From the NCBI GenBank assembly GCA_031002005.1, contig CM061914.1, positions 12,386,148 to 12,450,147 on the forward strand: DNA of 64,000 nucleotides, written 5' to 3'. Numbering within the stretch: position 1 is the stretch's first letter; each line of letters starts with the position of its first letter. Origin of the DNA: Vandiemenella viatica (lineage: Eukaryota > Arthropoda > Insecta > Orthoptera > Morabidae). Of the stretch, positions 13,701-25,700 are shown piece by piece. Under the pieces are notes generated by a model. It was not told the DNA's origin. It did no database searches and saw only the letters and a list, made by a program, of their open reading frames with translations. The position numbers and the translations under genes were made by a program.

Positions 13701-16700
13701 TGGTTAGATTTCGGTAGCTGTCAATCCAAATTCTTTACAAACATGAACGAAGTCGTGGGTACCAGCTAGTTTTTAGAAACGATCTTGGAGACAAAGTAAA
13801 AAGCATTTTTAGATTGTTTGCTGATGATGCGGTTATTTATAGGGAAGTAAGGAATTTAGCCGATTGCTTAGAAATTCAACGTGATCTGGTTCTTATTTTG
13901 GCATGGTGCGCTGAGTGACAACTTACACTAAATTGTTAAAAGTGTAAGACAATGCACATAACTAACAAAAAGAAATACGAGTTAATCAGTTGAGTTATTG
14001 ATATGGTCAATTCTATGAAATATTTCGGAGTAACAGTACAAAGTAACATGAAATGGCAGAGCTAATTCTAGGCTGCGATTCCTAGGTTGAATCTGGAAAA
14101 ATTGTAATGAACAAACAAAGGAGAAAGCATACAAATCTGTTGTGCGCCCACATTTGGACTATTGTTGTGCCACTTGGGATCCGTTTCGTACAGGTTTGAT
14201 CGAAAGAATAGAGAAAGTACAGAGAAGAGCCGCTCGATTCGTGACCGCTTGCTATAGTCCTTATGAAAGCGTCACAGAACTGATTAGTAAACTAGGCTGG
14301 GAGTCTCTGGTACATAGACGACGCATGTTTTGTTTAAACTTATTGGTAAACATGTGTACTCCCACTTTCATTTATGAGTGTAGTGAAATACTTCTTCCAC
14401 CAACCTATTTGAGTCGGAATGACAGGAAAGATAAGATTAGAGAAATAAGGTGCCGCACTGATTCTTATATGAACTCTTTTTTCCCTCGTACCATTAGTGA
14501 TTGGAATGCACAACAAAGAGATTAGCTTTGGTGCTGAGCACCCTCTGCCACTCACAATTTTGTGAATTGCAGAGTATATATGTAGATGATATCCTCAGGA
14601 TTAATTTCAAATCTTTTGGTCTGTTTATTCCTAATTGTGTTGCATAGGTCAATCTCCGATTTACACCCTCGCATTTCTGATTTTTTGTCCTTAAAGGTCT
14701 CAATACACCAGTAACTTCTTCTCCATCCTTACCTATAACTGTCTCAACACCCTTCCACTCCCTCAGTTTTCTAACATAGCCATAGAAATTTATAGATACA
14801 TGAGTCAGTATTTCTCCTGCACTGACAATACTCTTCAAAAACCCATCTTTAGCCACTTTCTTTGCTGTTTTTAAGTCCTTGTTTAGTTGTTTTAAATATT
14901 CCCTGTTGTCTCCTAACTCTGTTATGTTCTCTTCTTACCAAGCTCTTTAACCAACTCACTTCCCATTATAATATACAGGTTCTCTACTTTTCTTTATTTT
15001 CTGTTTTGGCACAAATATTTCTTCACCCTTTCTTATAACGAAGTTGGATTGATGAGTCAGTGACTTTGACAATAGTTGGCAAGCGAATCCAGGTTGCTCT
15101 GAAGTCATACATACGTGTATTTTCACTGCAATTTATTGTCACTTGTTTATTACAACACTGTTGAGAGCGTCTGACAGGGCAGTACACATGTTGGTTAGTG
15201 AAAATGAAGAAAAAAGAATTTGAAGTTCTGATAAAGCACTACATTTTGTGTGGCAAAATGATTAAGGAAATGGAAAAAAAAAACTGAGGAAGTATTATAG
15301 GAACTCTGCTCTGTCACACGGTATTGTACATAAAAGGTTAACAGAATTTTGCTGTGGCCGCTCGAGCACAAGTGACGCCGAGTGCTCAGGGCAACTAGTT
15401 GAGGTCACAACTGAAGGAATGGTGAGCAACGCTTATGATATTGTGCTGGAGATGGACGAGTGATATCTGCGAGATAGCAGAGATTTAAATTTCTCAGATG
15501 AAATTGTTGTAACATTTTATATGAACACTTGTGTACGAGAAAGCTTTCGGCAAGAGGGGTGCCGCGACTGCTGACAACAAGTGGAATTGCGTGACCATTT
15601 CACAAGAGTGTTTGAACATGTTAAAGCACAATCCAAATGAGTTTTTGCGGCATTATATCACAGTTGACGAAATGTAGATCCACTACTTTCAACCTGAGAC
15701 TAGGCTGCAATCCAGGCATTGCATTCCTATAACAAAAGACCTCCAAAGAAGGCAAAAACAGTTCCATCAGTGGGAAAAGTCATGGCAACCACTTTCTGGG
15801 ACTCACAAGGTGTGATCTTTATCGATTATCTAGACCAAAGTAAAACAATCACAGGTTCATATTATGCTGCATTACTGGATCAATTTCATGTCAAATTTTT
15901 GAAGAAATTACCCCTTTTGTTGAAGAAAAAGATTCTCTTTCACCATTACAACACGCCCACACACTATGAACTGGTACCTCATCCACGCTATTCTGCTAAT
16001 TTGGCCCCAAGTGACGTCTTTCTCTTCAGAAACCTGAAGAATTTGCTTGGTGGGAAGAGATTCACAACCAATGAAAACATTATAGCTGATACAAACTAGT
16101 ATTTTGCAAATTTTGAAAAATCGTATTTTTTGGAAGGCGTAAAAAAATTGGAGAAACGTGGGGCTAAGTGTAATGAATTGAGAAGAGACTATCTTGAGAA
16201 ATAGAGGTGATTTTTTTTAAAAATTTTCTTTATTAAAAGTCACAGACTTATCAATCCACCCTCATATCTCCTTGAATTCTTCCCACCTTGACTACTGTAC
16301 TTGGGCCGTCCTTTCATTTGCTGAAATTTTCCTTGAAATCTCTCTTCAAGCTCAAAATCTGCGTCTTTTTATGATTATACCCATTTCCACCTTCAATTCT
16401 GACCACTCATTTACTGAATCCTCTAATATCCATCAGAACAGCTTCCTTCAGTTGGTTGACATCCTAAAAGGTTATCATCCGGCTTTATTAGAAAGATATC
16501 CAAAATTTTTTGTTCCCTAGTGTTCTGATCAACAGTTTGTGTAAACCTTCCTTCCATTATTAAGACATTTACAAATCTAACAAATCTCTGTTCCTTTTGT
16601 TATTTACCTTATGTCCTACTCAGTTTATACCTGGTAAATTTAAATCCCCGTCAATGACCGTTCTATTCTCACCTCTGAATCTGAGTATGAATTTTATTTC

Positions 16701-19700
16701 TCCACAAGAGCATCATCTTCATCAGCCATTCTTCCACTGTGGTATGTAGTCAACACCCTCATTTTTTCTGTTTTATTACCCCAGAAATCTACCCCAAGTA
16801 ACTCATGGTCAAGATTTATGAACACTAGTGAACTGTAATAAATTTCGCTAACCAGGTACACTTTGCAATCTCTGTTAAAAACCTCATTGTCTAGTACCTC
16901 TTCTTTTAACCAAGACTCTACACCTATAATTAGTTGAGTTTTGTGTTTCTCTATTAAGTTGGCAAAATGGTGGGACATATCCTAACATTTTGGTCTCTAC
17001 TAACTCCCTCTACCCTCCAGGACCTTTGAGTCTGCAATGAAAATGCTGTGATGAGTTCCAGACATTGGAAAGGGATATGAATCGTATAATATAAGGTTCC
17101 TGTTTGTAATTTTAATGCTAATATTAACCTTAGAATCTATTTTTAACTTTTGTATATGGCATACAACTTTAAATTTTACTTTCAAATGTATTTTATTATA
17201 TCTATATATGTGATGTAATTCATGAATGATAAAATAAATTGCAACTTAACATATTAAATTCAATTAAAAATGATAGTTTGAGAGAGGATCAGTTGGTACT
17301 GATTCAAATAATGTTAGCTTTATAATAGCACAGAGGTTAGTTTCAGTTGGAATCATGCACACACAATTTTTGTGATTTTAATTAACTTTGGAGTGGATTT
17401 TTCAACTCACTTGCTTCATTTGATTTATTGGTTTTCTGCCTAGAATTTGAATGCTTCTCTCCAGTTTCCAAGTCTTCAAAATCACCATACAGCTCATCAT
17501 CGCTCAAAGCATCATCCAAACGCAACAGATCTTCAGCATCTTCTGACTCTTTCCAAGTTCCAGTAACAAAGCAGTCTTTAATAAGTTCCTGTACCTGAAA
17601 CATTTATAATAACAAAATAAAAATAAAGGAATTTTCTTATATCACACTATGGAGAGAGAAAATGGTTGAATATGCACTAGTAAGCAAGTATGGATTGCGG
17701 AACTCGTATACTGCAATTATGATATACGTCTATCTATACTATTATAAATTTGTAAGCCAGCTGTCTTTGAAACCACATCACACAAAAACTGCCACAGTAA
17801 ATTGGATGATGTTTTTACATTTTTAGAGCTTATGGTCAAGATTTAAATCTCTGAAAATAGCTTATGACTTATATCTACTGAGGGATGAAGCAAGAAATTA
17901 AAATAATGTTGAGATTGGACAAATATAGGACATGGATCAAACTATATTTGGGATGAACACTCCTTTTAAGAAAAAATTACAAAATATTAAACTACTTATC
18001 TTAGGATTCTGTTTTATTTCTTGAATCTGGTTATTAAGTTCTTCATTTTTGTGAAATACAGTACATTAAAATAAATGGAATATTTGAATCACACATAATA
18101 CAAGAAAGCATGAGTAATATTTAATTTACTGTAAGCACAAACATTGACATGCCATCATAACAGGTACGCTACCATTTGGAATGTGTTAGAGTGTATTAAC
18201 ATCTTTGACAGTTAAAAAATTTGTCTTTGGTATGACATGTTTGCTACAGTCGATGAACGCTGTACTTTAAAAACATTAATGTGTGATACTTCTCCCCTAC
18301 ATGTCATATGGATGCAGAATTCATTGTTTCCTCGAAGAAAGATGCCAGAAAAAAGAGCTACAATAAACATCAAAACGTAACATTACATATGTGCAGAACT
18401 GCCCACATTTTTAACAATTTTACGCAATTATTATTATTACTCTGTGATTCACTAAAAGTGTGTGGCGGAGGGTGCATTGCACCTATCCAAATGGGTAATA
18501 GTTTGGAAGGGCTATACGGGCTATGACAGGAGGCGCCCATGGGCTATTGAGAGGAACCATCCCGGCATTCACGTAGAGTGATCTGGGAAAACCATGGAAA
18601 ACCCAGATCAGGATGGCCGGAGATCTTTATCCAGAACTACTCCTGTGTGATTTTAAGTTTACTCGCCCGGTAAACCCTTTCTATTCCATTTCCTAATGGC
18701 TCGTGGAAAAAATGAGTACAGAAATAAATTGTTTGTGGCCCTGATTTCTCTTACTTTATTTTCGCAGTAATTCCTAGATATGAATGTTGCTGTTAGCACC
18801 AATTGTTTGCTATCATTCCCAAATAAGTCAGTTGTGAATTTTTCAATTAGCTCACGACAGACGTGAGCAATGCCTCCAGTGTTTTAGGTCTTCCCAATCT
18901 AACTCCTTCAACATCGCACTTACACTTTCCTTACAACTATACATACCTGTCACAAATTGGGTGTCTCTTCTTTGGACCTTCTTTAATGCTTCAATTAACC
19001 CGTTTTGATGGGGACTCCATACAGAACAACAATATTCTAAGTGAGGACGCATTAGTGGCAAGAATTTAACTTCCGGAGTGCATTGTTTTAAACTACTATT
19101 TGCTTTCCCAATTACCTTCTCGATATGCCCATTCCACGACAAATTATTACAAATTGTTACCCCCCCCCCCCCCGTATTTAGCAGAATCTCCTGTTCTAAA
19201 GACAATACCATTAATTGTATATCCAGAGCTAAATGGTGTCAAATCTTTACTTACATGGATGACTTGGCACTTTTTATCATTTACACCATGCAATTATTTT
19301 CATATCATCATTTCGTAACAACGCGCAGTCGTCCTGGGTTTTGATTTAACTATAAATAATAGCATCATCAGCATATAACCTTTTCTTTCCCTTATTATGT
19401 CGTACAAATCATTAATGCAGACCAGCAGTCGCATCCTGGACTGCATTCTTCACGCCGACCACTGGGCGCTACCTGAAGATGATGGCATGTTACGCCATCA
19501 AAAATTCGTACATCTACGACCAAATGATCCGGCTGCATGCCTGAGAGATCTTCAAACATCAGAAAACTTACGATTACATATATGAGAAACAACAGAGCCC
19601 CTATCATGCTTCCATGGGAAACCCTGGATCTCACTTCATTAAGTGATGGACGCTTAATGCTGAGAACTACACACTCCGTTCTGCCCTTCAGAAAGTCTGC

Positions 19701-22700
19701 AACCCAGTCAAATATTTGTCTAGATATGCTAAAAGCATGAAGTTTCCTAAGTAACCTAGTGTGAGGAGTGTCAAAAGCTTTTTTAAATTCTAATAGAACA
19801 AGTCAACCTAGGATTGCTCATCTATAATATGACATAAGTCGTGAATTAAAAGTGCAAGTTGTGTTTTGCAGCATTGGCCTTTTCTGAATCCATGTTAATT
19901 TGGGTTTAAAAAATCACCTTCATCCAAAAACTCCATGAAATTTGAATAGATTATAGAGAATATATTTGATCATTACAATGTGCAAATATTCTTGAATAAT
20001 ACTGCCCAAGGAACATTGGTACAGATTCTGACTGATGTCCAAAACACGGCCAGTGGAAAAATTTGTTATTTTGCGCTGGAAATATGGTTAGCACATACCG
20101 CAGACATTAGTATTAAAGAAAAAGTGCACTTAAAGCATAAAAAACACGTAAGAGAGAAATAATACAATGCAAATCACCGGGTTATGTGCGATATTAGCCA
20201 ATGAGTAGCAGCCATCATTATCGTGAATGTGTTTTTTCGTGTGTGCTACAAGTGCTGATTTTCAAGAAAGTGGAGGTTGGGTTGAAATGCTGCCTGGACT
20301 AGAATGATGACTAAGATTCTATGGTATAAAGTTGATTTTGAGTGAAGAAAGTGGCCGACATGCCGAATTCTGATTATAATGATTTCAAAAGTGGCTGGAG
20401 GTGACTGCTGCTAAATCAGTAATCTGCATAACCATGTTGTGGTTAGATTGAAATGCTGCCAGGACCGAGATGACAGATAATATCTGTGAAGCATAGTGGA
20501 TTTTGAGAGAAGAAGGTGGGTGCCATGCCGAATTTGGACTATAATGATGTCAGAATCAACTCAAGATGACTACTGGCGCTAAGTACCCATAAGTAACCAT
20601 ATTTATCTTTTAGCTTTCACCTTCAGGAGTAAACGCCAAAAAAACAGCTAACCATATTTTAAACCAGAAAGGATAAATTTTTCTGAAATACATATTAACG
20701 AAGTAACTTTATTCCTTACTTACAGCTTTACACATGATCAACATTTAGGTCTATAGAAGAGGTGAAGGGCTGGGGGCACGGTATGAGAAAGAGTTTGGTC
20801 ATAGCCCTTTGAAGGAGCCATCCTGGTATAGTTTTTTTGGCAAACCACAGAAAACCGAAATCTGGATGGCTGGAAAGGGATTTGAATACTTATACCTAAA
20901 ATGGTGGCTGATATAGGGCATTTTGGGGATTGTTTCCTAATGCCCTCATCAGGATGATACAGGTGGTTAGAAAAATCACACAATTTGTTTCTGCATAAGG
21001 CACCCCATCGATAACTTAAACTCACTTAATTTTTGGGTTACAATGTACTGGCAGCCTATAGGTTTATGCGTATTATACGTAGAGTACTATCCCCAGTTAA
21101 TCTGTTGGTCCAAGATTCCAATTCCAAAAATTGCATCTGTCTCAAGATAAGTGCAAGGTAAAACCTTGATTTCTAGGTTCCCCTGGTTTTGGCTTTGGTG
21201 GGGGAGGTTGAGCCGTGCTCGGCTCTTGTTGTATCTTTGCCTTCTCTTCTCTTCCGTTCACGATTGTTTCCTCTTTGGTGTTCCCCCATTAGAGAGCGCT
21301 GGGGCTTCTGGCGATAGCGGGTATATATGTGGGGTCACGGAAGGAGTGAGTCAGTTGGAGGCATGCGATCGGCATTCCGCTAATGTTTCCAGGAGTGATA
21401 GCTTTGCGGGAGTAAGGAGGAAGCAGTCAGTGAGGCAGTCAACAGTCGATTGGTTATGCCTGGTATTTCTCACAGTGGCCGTGACGCAGCTTGGTGGTTT
21501 GACCGGGCCGCCCAAGGATTATACTTCTGGTGAATTGGTGGGTCCCTCGCGACCGTGCTTCGACCACCTGCAGAGAGGCAATTTCTCCGATACACTCTTC
21601 ACCGAGAGTGCTGTGCCGAAGCTTCGGGAACACCGTGGCGATCGACCTGGGTGGTACTTTTCGAGCTGAAACCTGCCTTCTCGCCCTAGGAGGGTATTGG
21701 AGGTAGTGGCCGTCAACTGCAACCACAAGTGTCGCCTTCTGCCTCGTCGTTAGCGGTCTGCCTCAGCCATAAATTGTGTTTGCTCCTACTGGCAGAGTGT
21801 TAGATGCTGGTAGATGAGAACGAGCCGGTCTTGTTATTTATTGATCTACGTGGAATTGTCGGTGAGTACAGGATTATTCATACGTTAATCTACAAGATCG
21901 AGGCCGGTGTTATTTGACATTATATTAGTCATTTTCTCTGTCAATTACTACTACGAGTGTGTCGCTTTTTACCTCGTCGTTAGCAGTCTGGCTCAAATAT
22001 AAAATTGTATTTGGCTAGTAGATTATTAAGAGCCAGTCTGGTTATTTTCTATAATTTGGTATAAGTAGGATTGTTTGTAATTATAAGGGTCATTCAAGGT
22101 ATAAGTTGCAAGACCAAGGTTTGGTCCATAATATTATATCATTTTGTGATAACAAGATTATTCATATCTTCGTTTGCAAGACCAGGATTGGTGGTATTTG
22201 ATATTATAGTTGTAACATTTTCTGTAAGTTTCAGCATTATCATTAATAATTGTAATACACCAATGTGTAAACAAGGCTTGAACTGCTAACCATGTTCCCA
22301 CTGTATCCTTGTGGATAATTACTGTCTGTTAGTAGTAGTAGCACCGCCTCAACATACATCACTATCAAATTCATGTAAACTTGGCCACTGAATTAAATTT
22401 GTTATAATGGCATAGAAATATATTCATATGGTAACATTAGTTTACATACTATTGGTGGTATCAAACGTGATTAGAAATTGCCACCAACTGTACTGCTGAG
22501 GGTATCGTATATGGTAAATTTCATGTACAATTATGTCTAAGGTACAATTTTTTTTGGTGATAATGATATCAAAATGAATCAAATTAGGATAGGGAAATGA
22601 GCCACCACTTACCTCTAGATGATGGATGTGGGGTGCGAACACACAGAAAAGACACAAACTGAAATAATAAAGTAATTTTTGGGATAAACCTTTCGTCAAC

Positions 22701-25700
22701 GGGAGAACATTATGAGAGGTGGGCGCAGTTGGAGACTGCCTCACAGAAAGACCGCCTGTCGGGAAAATGGTGGGGGTAAAATCAAACATCGGGAAAGTAG
22801 AGGGACAGTGATTCAGAGCTAATACCCGAGCATAGATAAATAACCAAACTAATCTTGGTCGGTGGGAAGAGCAAAGTATAATTAAAACTAAATATGAAAA
22901 ATAATCTATAATATAAAAATGAATCGCTAAATGTGTTGGTAAGCGCATAACTCGGCTAATTCTTTTTTTTATATTTTCATTAAGGCACAAGGAAGGTTCT
23001 TATGGAGAGAAAAAACGCAAAAATTGGAAGGAAAATAGTAAAAACAACACTTTTCTTCTCCCTCAATCAAAACAAAACACAGGCGCATTAGGATTATCTT
23101 TGGTATGACTTCAAGTTGATTAGGCTCTATGGATATTAATCTATGCCTGCGTGTGATCAGTGAAAATAATATCACTGACGTACCTGTTATCATTATTTCC
23201 TCCGTGCGTGGTATTTTCATGGTTGCTTTTAAATTTTCGCTTCTCTCGAAAACCTATTGTTTGTTTATTTGTTCAGTGTGTTTTTACATTTACACCCATG
23301 CCACCTACCACGAAAGTTTCGACTATGAAAATGAATGCATCAGTTTAGAAGTATGCAATATTAAGAATACCTAAAAAGCAAAATCGATTACTGGTATTTC
23401 AGTTGAGAAGCGATATGCATTATCGTCTGACGATTGAGCCACATTTATCCTATTATTTTAAGAATGCAATGTTGTGGTAAGCCTTGTGGTGATGGGTTCC
23501 ATTCGTTTTAAACTATGTTCAGGTAGAATTCACGATGATTGAATTGGCTGCCAGTAATAATACTTTCTAACTTCTAAAATCTTCTATATAAATAAAAACG
23601 AATCGCCAAATGTGTTACTAAGTGCAAAACTCGAGAACGGCTCGACTAATTCGACTAATTTTTTTTCCTTTATATTTTCGTTAATCCACAAGGAAGGTTC
23701 TTATGGAGAGAAAAAAACGTAAAAATTGCGAGGAAAATAGTGAAATCAACACCTTTCTTTTCCCATACAAACCAGCCAATCAAAACAAAACAAATCAAAT
23801 GCGTGTTAGGATTAGCTCTGGTATGTCTTCAGGTTGATTAGACTGTATGGATATTAATCTATGCCTGCCCAAAATAAAATTCGAAGGAAAAAAAAGGTTT
23901 GTGTGTCATCAACGAAAATAATATTACTGCCAGTCAATCAAACAATACAAAGGTGCTTTATGATTATCTTTGGAATTGCAAAATGATCGATCTGAAGAAA
24001 TGTTTTCAAAACAACTCATTGGCATTGGTAATGACAAAATCCCTGTAAACGTTTTGACTGACTGCATTATATTTCCTGTCAATTTATATTACACAGACAA
24101 ATACACGGACGTAAATTATCTAAATTTCGAAATTCAAAATGAAGTTGTCGGTGGATTAAGGACATACAAATCAGTTGATTGCGCAACTAACCAAGATGAA
24201 ATCGTCAACTACCCACCAGAATTTTTGAACTCACTGGTTTTTCCAGGATTCCTGCCTCATAATCTTCAATTAAAAGTAGGATCAGTGGTCATAATGTTGC
24301 AAAATATCAACCAACCGCGTCTTACAGTGAAAAAATTACTGAACAATGTGATCGAAGCAACCATTCCAAAGGGAAAATATTAAGGAGAAGATGTGGTGAT
24401 ACCTCGCATTCCAATGGTACCAACTGACGTACCATTTGAATTTAAACGATTGCAATTTCCAGTGCGGCTTGCTTTTGCTATGACCATAAATAAATCCCAA
24501 GGTCAGTCTTTGAGTGTTTGCGGTGTTAATCTTTAAAACGCATGCTTCTCTCATGGACAGTTGTATGTTGCCTTCTCCCGCCTTGGAAAACCGTCAGCTT
24601 TATTTGTTTACGCACCAGATAACCAAACGAAAAATATAGTGTACCACAAATGATTACAATAAAAATATCATCACATTATTAATAACGTCTTGCAGTGTAT
24701 GAAATAGAAAACTTATTTTTGTTAGTAATCATTGTGTATTATTGAGACATTAAATCAAGTGATCACTCTGTAATACGTTTTATTTATTTATTTTTTGTAT
24801 TGGACTACAATAGGACAATAACTTTTGACAGAAAGAAGTCTTTCGGGGCAGCTAGTAATAATATAAAATATTATACAAATTTTAAAAAATATAGTAAAAT
24901 AATAAAATAATTTTTATGAAGTAAACATCACCTTAGGTTAGTGGTGGTTCAATATAGGTAATGGAAAAGAGAGGATTAAAAAATGTTAAACATACGTAAT
25001 AATAATAACAAAAATGATGACCGGGTATTATCTCAAGTTGGGACCAGGTGGTTGCCTTGTGCCAAGTTTGTACTGGTAGGCAAGTTCCCACCTTCTGAGT
25101 TCAGAGAAACTGCTGCTATTAGGGAGAACTCTGATAGCACGGACTGTGTAACAAGAGTTGAAATTATTCAAGTCATGGGTTATGGCATGGGCAGCAACTG
25201 AGTGCTTGGGTTCTGTATGAACACCGTCTGTCGGTGGCCATTCATTCTTATGGAGAGTGCATTTGTGGTCAAACCTATATATGAAGCCAGGCAGTGGTTG
25301 CATGTTAACTGGTATATTACATGAGTGGTTTCACAGGTGGCGTGTCCTATGATAGGGAAGCTTGGTGTATGTCACACATCTTGCAGCGTGGTCTGTTACA
25401 TGGGAAAGAGCCTCGGGGTTGACTGTTAGGAAGAGGAAGACTGTGTTTGTGGACTAGAAGTTCGCTGAGGTTAGGAGGTCTGCTGAAACAAGTTCTAGGA
25501 GGGGCAGGGAGGATTTTAGGAAGAATGGTTCTCATTTCAGGGCACGTTTGTAAGAAATCATAGCCCTGCCGGAGGATTCTGTTGATGGATTCGAGGCCTG
25601 GGTAGTACTGTGTGACCAAGACTGGATTGTGGTTGGTTTTTGTGGGTTTGGGATGACTGATAGGCTGATTCAGTTGTAATGTTGCACGTGAAAGCTGTTT

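Larger units (their letters stand above)
9961..14586 (+). mobile_element. Degenerate, nearly full-length CR1-like LINE
   Basis: In order: ORF1 with an SGNH-hydrolase-like part (10156-10735), AP endonuclease (11130-11900), reverse transcriptase (12520-14525) and the 3' signature GCAGAGTATATATGTAGAT at about 14570-14586. It is interrupted by a hAT-type MITE (10733-10925) and by a Helitron (13023-13769). Many stops and frameshifts; not active. The same family is present on the minus strand at 52915-64000. Confidence 0.85.
14590..17000 (-). pseudogene. LINE endonuclease and linker fragment, split by a mariner
   Basis: Minus strand from 16978: [20 protein letters not shown] (endonuclease Glu block), [12 protein letters not shown], then [12 protein letters not shown] (the GGDFNLP-type Asp/Asn block). 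Below the mariner, 14856 to 14494 contains [15 protein letters not shown] and [17 protein letters not shown], typical of the linker between endonuclease and RT. Stops and frame changes throughout. The order is consistent with one LINE interrupted at 15037-16264 and perhaps continuing at 9960. Confidence 0.7.
18430..19965 (-). pseudogene. CR1-like LINE, RT to 3' end (broken)
   Basis: Minus strand from about 19960 reads [48 protein letters not shown] (motif C, 19350-19372), then [40 protein letters not shown] and [14 protein letters not shown]. It ends in a 3' part containing CACTAAAAGTGTGTGGCGG. It carries a short Penelope-like tail at 19410-19560 and a SINE relic at 18500-18635. Different LINE subfamily from the GCAGAGTATAG group. 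Confidence 0.75.

Noticed and set aside
17732..17800. Complete Helitron starting at 17732
   Set aside because: Only a 5'-like TCTATACTATTATAAAT is visible; no CTAG 3' end with hairpin was found downstream.
21151..21669. 172-codon open frame as a host gene
   Set aside because: No domain or codon signature recognised, and an overlapping open frame on the other strand. GC-rich sequence makes long frames likely by chance.
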